NCBI RefSeq assembly: GCF_030269125.1
Contig: NZ_BSSM01000012.1
Location: 62,001 to 126,000 of the forward strand
Source of the DNA: Streptomyces hygroscopicus subsp. hygroscopicus
Lineage (GTDB): Bacteria; Actinomycetota; Actinomycetes; Streptomycetales; Streptomycetaceae
Length of the DNA stretch: 64,000 nucleotides
Reading direction: 5' to 3'
Every line of letters starts with the position of its first letter. Position 1 is the first letter of the stretch. The notes beneath the pieces were generated by a model. The model was not told the DNA's origin, made no database searches, and worked only from the letters and a program-made list of their open reading frames with translations. The position numbers were made by a program, and so were the translations under genes. This document shows, piece after piece, positions 59,057 through 64,000 of this stretch.

Positions 59057-59875
59057 GTGGCCGATCTCATCACCGTCGACGATCCCGACGACCCGCGTCT
59101 TTCCGACTACACGGACCTGACCGACGTCGAGCTGCGCCGCAAGCGCGAGCCCGCCGAGGGCCTGTTCATCGCCGAGGGCGAGAAGGTCATCCGCAGGGCC
59201 AAGGAAGCGGGCTACGAGATGCGCTCCATGCTGCTCTCGGCCAAGTGGATCGACGTCATGCGCGATGTCATCGACGAACTCCCCGCCCCCGTCTACGCGG
59301 TGAGCCCGGAACTCGCCGAGCGCGTCACCGGCTACCACGTGCACCGCGGCGCGCTCGCCTCCATGCGGCGCAAGCCGCTGCCGACCGCCGCCGAACTGCT
59401 CGGTCCCGCCCGCCGCGTGGTGGTCATGGAGTCGGTCAACGACCACACCAACATCGGTGCGATCTTCCGCTCGGCGGCCGCCCTCGGCATGGACGCGGTC
59501 CTGCTCTCGCCCGACTGCGCCGACCCGTTGTACCGGCGCAGCGTCAAGGTGTCGATGGGCGCGGTGTTCTCGGTGCCCTACGCCCGCCTGGAGAACTGGC
59601 CGAAGGGCCTGGAGCAGGTCCGCGGGGCCGGCTTCACCCTCCTCGCCCTCACCCCCGACGAGAAGGCCCGCAGCCTGGACGAGGCCGCCCCGCACACGAT
59701 GGACAGGGTCGCCCTGATGCTGGGCGCCGAGGGCGACGGCCTCTCCACCCAGGCCCTCGTCGCCGCCGACGAATGGGTCCGCATCCCCATGTCCCACGGC
59801 GTCGACTCACTGAACGTGGGTGCCGCCGCCGCGGTCGCCTTCTACGCGGTGGCGACGGGTCGCCCGCGGTCCTGA
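59057..59875 (+). CDS. SpoU/TrmH-family RNA 2'-O-methyltransferase
   Basis: SAM-dependent RNA ribose methyltransferase of 272 aa with the SPOUT knot motifs: VVVMESVNDHTNIGAIFRSAAAL (motif 1), MLGAEGDGLS (motif 2) and SLNVGAAAAVAFYA (motif 3). An N-terminal ~95-residue substrate-binding part begins with a GTG start. The target is tRNA or rRNA, not decidable from sequence; similar proteins are annotated as TsnR-like or tRNA/rRNA methyltransferases. The gene stands alone, divergent from nothing and convergent with the kinase gene. Confidence 0.92.
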   Translation: MADLITVDDPDDPRLSDYTDLTDVELRRKREPAEGLFIAEGEKVIRRAKEAGYEMRSMLLSAKWIDVMRDVIDELPAPVYAVSPELAERVTGYHVHRGALASMRRKPLPTAAELLGPARRVVVMESVNDHTNIGAIFRSAAALGMDAVLLSPDCADPLYRRSVKVSMGAVFSVPYARLENWPKGLEQVRGAGFTLLALTPDEKARSLDEAAPHTMDRVALMLGAEGDGLSTQALVAADEWVRIPMSHGVDSLNVGAAAAVAFYAVATGRPRS

Positions 59876-60026
59876 GTCCACGGCCGGTCAGCCCCGCGCC
59901 GAGGCGGCCCGGCTCACCAGGAGCCGTCCTCTGCCCGGCGGACGGTGCCGTGCGGGGAGTCCCACCGGACCACCGGGACGGTCGGCCCCGCCGGTCGGTC
60001 ACGGCCGCCCACCACGCGGTGCGCCC

Positions 60027-61439
60027 TCACCCTCCGGCGCCGCGCTCCACCGGGGAGGAGCCGGGCGGGTCGGCGTACGGCCGTGTGTCACCGGTGGTCC
60101 CCGAGGGGCCGACCGGCGTCCGCTGCGACGGCCGTGCGCTCCCGCCGAACGCGCCGCCGAAGCCGTCGCCCAGGCCCCGGGCCGGCCCCTGGCAGCCCTG
60201 GGCCAGGGCGATGCCGAGGGCCACGAGCAGGGTCACCACGACGAACACGGTGAGGCGCTGCCGGAGCAGGCGGGGATTGGCGGGGCGCAGGCCGGACTTC
60301 GTGGTGCGCGGGGCCGGGCGCCGGGCGCCGCCGCGGGTGCCGGGACGGCTTCTGCCGGTGGAGCGGGGGCCACTGCCGCGCTGGTCCGGAGCCGGCCGTG
60401 CCGTGCCCGGCCGGGAGGGGGCGCCGCCGCCGCGCGAGGTGCTGCCGCCGCGCGAGGGCACCGGGCCGCCCCGGGCGGAGGCGCCGCGCGGCACCGGAGT
60501 GCCGGAGGCCTGGCGGCGCGTGGCGCGCTGCGGGTCCGGATACGTGTCGGCGAGCCGCCCGGTGGGCCGGTCCGCCTCCGCCGCGCGCGGGGAGGGCGGT
60601 CGCGCCTCGCCGAGGCCCTGCGCCTCGCGGGCCGCGATCTCCTTGAGCCGCAAGGACAGTTGGAGCGTGCTGGGCCGGTCCTCGGGGTCCTTCGCTAGGC
60701 AGGCCCGGATCAGCGGGGCGAGCGCGTCGGGCACGCCGTGCAGTTGCGGTTCCTCGTGCACCACCCGGTACAGCATCACCTCGGAACTGCCGTGTCCGAA
60801 AGGGGAGTCGCCGGTCGAGGCGTAGGCGAGGGTGGCGCCCAGCGAGAAGACGTCCGTGGCCGGGGTGACGGCCGCGCCGCGCACCTGCTCGGGGGCGAGG
60901 AAGCCCGGGGAGCCCACGGCGGTGCCCACGTGGGTGAGGGTGGAGGCGCCGGTGGACCAGGCGATGCCGAAGTCGATGATCCGCGGTCCCTTGGGGGACA
61001 GCAGGATGTTGGAGGGCTTCAGGTCCCGGTGGACGACCCCCGCCTCGTGCACCGCGACCAGGCCCTCGGACAGCGCCGCGCCGATCGCCGCCGCGTCGGC
61101 CGCGAGGAGCGCGCCCTCGTCGGCGACCCGGTCGTGCAGGGACGGCCCGGGGACGTACTGGGTGGCGAACCAGGGGCGGTCGGCCTCCAGGTCGGCGGCC
61201 ACCAGCCGGGCCGTGCAGCCGCCCCGGATGCGACGGGCCGCCGAGACCTCCCGTGCGAAACGCGAGCGGAACTCCTGGTCCTCGGCGAGATCGGGCCGGA
61301 TCACCTTCAGGGCGACCCGCTGCCCCTTCTTGTCGGAGCCGAGGTAGACCACGCCCATTCCGCCCGCGCCGAGCCGTCGGTGAAGCCTGAACGAGCCGAC
61401 GACGCGCGGGTCCTCGCGCCTCAGGCGCATCATCGCCAT
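60027..61439 (-). CDS. Membrane Ser/Thr protein kinase
   Basis: Eukaryotic-like kinase of 470 aa. The catalytic domain occupies about 18-275: P-loop RLGAGGMGVVYLG, Lys in VALKVIRPD, catalytic loop VHRDLKPSNILL, IIDFGIA and APEQVRG. A ~110-residue Arg/Ser/Pro/Gly-rich linker leads to one helix (RLTVFVVVTLLVALGIALAQG, about 400-422) and a short extracytoplasmic tail lacking PASTA domains, so the signal it senses is unclear. Start at 61439 (MAMMRLRRED) has gggga seven bases upstream; 61445 is an alternative. It is divergent from a small membrane-protein gene. Confidence 0.92.
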   Translation of the reverse strand: MAMMRLRREDPRVVGSFRLHRRLGAGGMGVVYLGSDKKGQRVALKVIRPDLAEDQEFRSRFAREVSAARRIRGGCTARLVAADLEADRPWFATQYVPGPSLHDRVADEGALLAADAAAIGAALSEGLVAVHEAGVVHRDLKPSNILLSPKGPRIIDFGIAWSTGASTLTHVGTAVGSPGFLAPEQVRGAAVTPATDVFSLGATLAYASTGDSPFGHGSSEVMLYRVVHEEPQLHGVPDALAPLIRACLAKDPEDRPSTLQLSLRLKEIAAREAQGLGEARPPSPRAAEADRPTGRLADTYPDPQRATRRQASGTPVPRGASARGGPVPSRGGSTSRGGGAPSRPGTARPAPDQRGSGPRSTGRSRPGTRGGARRPAPRTTKSGLRPANPRLLRQRLTVFVVVTLLVALGIALAQGCQGPARGLGDGFGGAFGGSARPSQRTPVGPSGTTGDTRPYADPPGSSPVERGAGG

Positions 61440-61445
61440 GTTCAT

Positions 61446-62047
61446 CCCCGCTGCCCGGTCCCTCTGACGTGGCACAGCTTACGTTTCCCGGGCCGCCCGC
61501 GCGCAGAGGCCGCGCCCTCTCGGCGCGACGGATTGTGCGCGCCGCCGGGTCGGGGTGAGACACGGTCAGGAGACCCGCCGCTACAGGGACCTTGGGCCGA
61601 CGCCACCGTCAACCGCACGTGTCCGCAGGGGCGTTGACACTGCCACGACCAGGGGACCCCGTCCTCCCCTCCGTTGCCGGAACCGGCCGCGGACGCCCCG
61701 CCCCACCCGTCGCCGACCGGCGCCAGGACGGCACCCGGCATCCGCTCCGTGACCGTCCCGAGTGATCGAAGTCACGCGTTCCGGTGCGCCGTCCGCGTCC
61801 GACATGCCCGACACGGCGGGCGACCCCTCAGGGAAGACCCCGAGACCCGGGACCGGCTCTCCACCCAGGGGAGTAGGCCGCGGCCGGGGGCTCATCCTCC
61901 GGGAGGCCCGGCAATAGGTACGAGGGCATGACGCCCGGTTCGCGCACCGCGCCTAGATTTGGGGTCAAGCGGCGGGTGCAGCGCTCGTCCCCCGAGGTCG
62001 GACACCCGCCGCTGTCACAGACAACCGAGACGGTCAGGAGAGGGGTC
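61446..62047. other. 600-bp divergent intergenic region
   Basis: No credible gene. It carries the regulatory sequences for the kinase (minus) and the 58-aa membrane peptide (plus). A TTGACA element near 61634 and a TAGATT element near 61953 are possible promoter parts; I see no matched pair with normal spacing and no clear operator. Confidence 0.5.
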
Positions 62048-62224
62048 ATGACCCACCCGGCACCGCGACGCACCGCGTTCGCACCCCGCCGCGCGGGTCG
62101 CCGCCACCCACTGGTGGCGACGCTCATGGCCCTTCCCCTGGCGGCCCTGCTCCTGCTCGTCTTCGACGGCTGGGAGACGGTGGCCACACAGGCGTCGTCC
62201 GTGGGTGCGATGCTGGGGCGCTGA
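62048..62224 (+). CDS. Small membrane protein (58 aa)
   Basis: A 58-residue peptide: an Arg/His-rich cytoplasmic N-terminus (PAPRRTAFAPRRAGRRHP) and a single hydrophobic helix (LVATLMALPLAALLLLVF) followed by a short acidic tail with GWETVATQASS. A good ribosome site (gagaggggtc) precedes the ATG. It has the look of a short regulatory or scaffold protein and could interact with the divergent kinase, but I recognise no family. Confidence 0.65.
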   Translation: MTHPAPRRTAFAPRRAGRRHPLVATLMALPLAALLLLVFDGWETVATQASSVGAMLGR

Positions 62225-62580
62225 GCGGCGACCCCAGGCCCGGAAGAGCGGTCCGGGCGGGGACATCCATCCATGAAACCCCGTGGGGACGGGGGTGCGG
62301 CGGACGGCACATATGCCGGCGCAGCTGGGGAGCTGCGCCGGCATCGCCGTTCCCCGCCGGGGAGGCTGCCGCGGACGCCGGGCCGCCACCGCCGTGACGG
62401 CCGTCGGACGTCCGGTCCGCCGCCGCGGCCGGACGCGCTGTTCCGCGCGTCCCGAGGGCGCCCGGCCGGCTCCGGTGGGCGTCCGGGTCTCCTCCCGGCC
62501 CGGCACGGCGCACCGCACCGCAACCGCCGCCCCCCACCCCGCCGTCGTACCCCTCACCACACCCCGTCTGCCGAGGCCCC
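62225..62580 (+). other. Intergenic region with a very strong terminator
   Basis: 356 bases without a convincing gene between the small membrane protein and the APH-fold kinase. The hairpin at 62313-62344 is the dominant feature; the remainder is GC-rich and lacks a clear promoter. Confidence 0.5.
62313..62344 (+). terminator. Strong intrinsic terminator
   Basis: ATGCCGGCGCAGCT-gggg-AGCTGCGCCGGCAT: 14-bp perfect stem and 4-base loop, 89 bases past the small membrane-protein stop. Confidence 0.85.
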
Positions 62581-63474
62581 GTGAACATCGTCCCCATCCT
62601 CGTCGCGCACGCCCGTGCCGCGTACCCGCACCGCGCCGCCGTCCCCACCACCCTCGCCGACCGCCCGGACGCCACCGTCGTCCGCCTCGGGGACACCGTC
62701 GTCAAGGCCCACGCCCCCGGCACCGATCCCACCCACCTGGCCCGACGCCTCGACACCGCCGCCGAGCTGCCCGGTGTCCTCCTGCCCCCGCTCACCCCCG
62801 CGGCGGAGAACCTGCACGGCCGCCCGGTGACCTACTGGCCCTACGGCACCCCCGTGGACCCCACCGCCCCCGCCGCGGCCCCCTGGGAGGCCGTCGCCAC
62901 CCTCCTCGCCCGGCTGCACCGCTGCGCCCCGCACTCCGCCCTGCCCCCGATGCGCGGCCCCGCCAAGGCCGCCCGTGCGATCACCCGCCTCCGCGCGGCC
63001 CTGCGCACGGCGCCCCACCCCGCCGCCCGCCCCGTCCTCGACGCCTGGGCCGCCCTCCCGGCCTGGGCCCGTGCCGAGACCCCGATGCCCACGCCGCAAG
63101 CCGTCTGCCACGGCGACCTCCACCTCGGCCAAGTCGTCCGGCACCCCGCCCCCGACGGCCCCTGGCGGCTGATCGACGTGGACGACCTGGGACTCGGCGT
63201 CCCCGCCTGGGACCTCGCCCGTCCCGCCGCCTGGTACGCCTGCGGACTCCTCCCGCCCGACGACTGGACCCGCTTCCTGGCCGCCTACCGCCGGGCGGGC
63301 GGCCCGGCCGTCCCCGCGCACGGCGACCCCTGGGCCGCCCTGGACGTCCCGGCCCGCGCGCTCAGCGCCCAGACGGCCGCCCTGGCGATCACCAGGGCGC
63401 TCGCCGCGGACCGCCCGCTGGACGGGATCGAGCGGGCCGTCGTCGACGCCTGCGCCCGCATGCCCGCCCCGTGA
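62581..63474 (+). CDS. Aminoglycoside-phosphotransferase-fold kinase
   Basis: Kinase of 297 aa with the APH/choline-kinase fold. The catalytic loop is VCHGDLHLGQVVRH and the metal-binding motif is LIDVDDLGLG. In classic aminoglycoside kinases the loop reads HGDLHxxN; here Gln replaces Asn, as in maltokinase-type enzymes (HGDLHLGQ), which suggests a small-metabolite or sugar substrate rather than antibiotic resistance. The N-terminal VVRLGDTVVKAHAPGTD carries the ATP-binding Lys. GTG start. It is followed by the zinc-ribbon gene. Confidence 0.85.
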   Translation: MNIVPILVAHARAAYPHRAAVPTTLADRPDATVVRLGDTVVKAHAPGTDPTHLARRLDTAAELPGVLLPPLTPAAENLHGRPVTYWPYGTPVDPTAPAAAPWEAVATLLARLHRCAPHSALPPMRGPAKAARAITRLRAALRTAPHPAARPVLDAWAALPAWARAETPMPTPQAVCHGDLHLGQVVRHPAPDGPWRLIDVDDLGLGVPAWDLARPAAWYACGLLPPDDWTRFLAAYRRAGGPAVPAHGDPWAALDVPARALSAQTAALAITRALAADRPLDGIERAVVDACARMPAP

Positions 63475-63574
63475 CGCCCGTCCTCCCGGAAGGCGGTCGC
63501 AACCACGCGCGGTGAAACGGAGTCCGTCCTGGGGAACACCAAGCAGTACCGACCGGCGAGGAGTTGAGCCGACG

Positions 63575-63853
63575 ATGCAGTGTCCGAAGTGCCACGCACC
63601 CATGCGGACGTACAACCGCAGCGGCGTCCGGATCGAGCAGTGCGGCGGGTGCCGCGGCATCTTCCTCGACTACGGCGAGCTGGAGGCCCTGACCCAGCTG
63701 GAGTCGCAGTGGTCCAAGCCCGCCCCGCCGGCCCCGCCCGCCGCCCCGCAGGGGTACCCGGCCCCGTCCGCGCCCGCCTGGGGCGGGAGCACACGAAAGC
63801 CCCCCGGCCGACGGCCGGGGGGCTTCCTGCTGTGTGGACGATACTGGGATTGA
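63575..63853 (+). CDS. TFIIB-type zinc-ribbon protein with aberrant C-terminus
   Basis: A 92-aa protein starting MQCPKCHAPMRTYNRSG, with a zinc ribbon made by CPKC and CGGC followed by RGIFLDYGELEALTQLE, typical of the zf-TFIIB family of small actinobacterial proteins. A good ribosome site (gaggag) is present. After a Pro/Ala linker the last ~20 codons (from STRKPPGRRPGG) run through a 29-base terminator hairpin and end 18 bases inside the 3' end of the opposite-strand tRNA-Val gene. The original tail is probably lost. Confidence 0.8.
   Translation: MQCPKCHAPMRTYNRSGVRIEQCGGCRGIFLDYGELEALTQLESQWSKPAPPAPPAAPQGYPAPSAPAWGGSTRKPPGRRPGGFLLCGRYWD
63797..63825 (-). terminator. Terminator of the tRNA-Val transcription unit
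   Basis: AAGCCCCCCGGCC-gac-GGCCGGGGGGCTT, 13-bp perfect stem; on the minus strand it follows the tRNA and is trailed by TTTCG. It also lies inside the zinc-ribbon reading frame. Confidence 0.85.
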
Positions 63854-63906
63854 ACCAGTGACCTCTTCCGTGTCAGGGAAGCGCTCTCCCGCTGAGCTAA
63901 TCGTCC
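63835..63906 (-). tRNA. tRNA-Val (anticodon GAC), copy 1
   Basis: Cloverleaf on the minus strand: acceptor GGACGAT/ATCGTCC, D-loop segment TAGCTCAGCGGGAGAGC, anticodon stem CTTCC/GGAAG with loop CTGACAC (anticodon GAC), T-loop TTCAATC; discriminator A. CCA is not encoded. Confidence 0.95.
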
Positions 63907-63935
63907 GCGGACAGTGGTCCGGGGACCACGGTCAG

Positions 63936-64000
63936 TGCGCGATACTGGGATTGAACCAGTGACCTCTTCCGTGTCAGGGAAGCGCTCTCCCGCTGAGCTA
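63936..64000 (-). tRNA. tRNA-Val (anticodon GAC), copy 2, 5' end outside window
   Basis: Body identical to copy 1, but the 3' acceptor strand reads ATCGCGC, implying a GCGCGAT 5' strand. The window ends at tRNA position 8, so only the seven 5' acceptor bases are missing. Confidence 0.9.

Noticed and set aside
62581..63474. Antibiotic-resistance aminoglycoside phosphotransferase
   Set aside because: The catalytic loop has Gln where resistance enzymes have Asn, similar to metabolic kinases, and there is no resistance or biosynthetic context.
1..64000. Prophage, integrative element or specialised-metabolite cluster
   Set aside because: No integrase, transposase, phage structural gene, att-type repeat at the tRNA, PKS or NRPS gene was seen.

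Overview
The window is high-GC chromosomal DNA of a Streptomyces or very close relative. Evidence is the extreme third-position GC bias, frequent GTG starts, ATGA/GTGA-coupled genes, Tat lipoproteins, leaderless promoters with TAC-type -10 boxes, and gene content typical of the genus (pheST, argCJBDR, a BluB-CobT fusion, CGNR regulator, tandem tRNA-Val genes). No phage, integrase, IS element or CRISPR array was seen, so it reads as ordinary core chromosome with a few accessory inserts.

Layout. 1-3.3 kb: end of pheS and complete pheT, closed by a strong terminator. 3.5-12.4 kb: single housekeeping or regulatory genes (SpoIIE-type phosphatase, 3-hydroxyacyl-CoA dehydrogenase, GHL10 lipoprotein, EamA exporter divergent from a MocR regulator with overlapping start codons, a GNAT enzyme, a degenerate histidine phosphatase, an orphan SufS-type desulfurase divergent from a CGNR regulator). 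13-17.2 kb: YfhO / GT2 / GtrA membrane glycosylation operon. 18.4-23.3 kb: argC-argJ-argB-argD-argR behind a promoter with likely ARG boxes; argG and argH follow separately at 36-38.8 kb. 23.4-24.8 kb: ECF sigma factor with zinc-finger anti-sigma factor.

24.8-34.5 kb is the most unusual part: an ABC exporter, a tiny histidine-rich protein, an ApbE flavin transferase, two FMN-binding proteins (one with three nearly identical tandem domains), two ferric-reductase-type flavohaem proteins and a two-component system divergent from them. Together these look like a transmembrane electron-export system: NAD(P)H to FAD, haem, then covalent FMN outside the membrane. The divergent control region carries clear 11-bp tandem repeats suited to an OmpR-type regulator.

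34.5-47.6 kb: L,D-transpeptidase, PPOX protein, argGH, aldo/keto reductase, TetR-MFS efflux pair, multicopper oxidase, acyltransferase, Tat-exported glycerophosphodiesterase behind a PHO-box-like array, and small membrane proteins. 48.1-51.2 kb: metNIQ methionine importer preceded by a 30-codon leader ORF whose end is packed with cysteine codons. 52-59 kb: cobalamin genes (cobL, bluB-cobT fusion with a ~715-residue disordered extension, cysG-type methyltransferase). 59-64 kb: SpoU RNA methyltransferase, membrane Ser/Thr kinase, small membrane peptide, APH-fold kinase, a zinc-ribbon protein running antisense into a tRNA terminator, and two tRNA-Val(GAC) genes.
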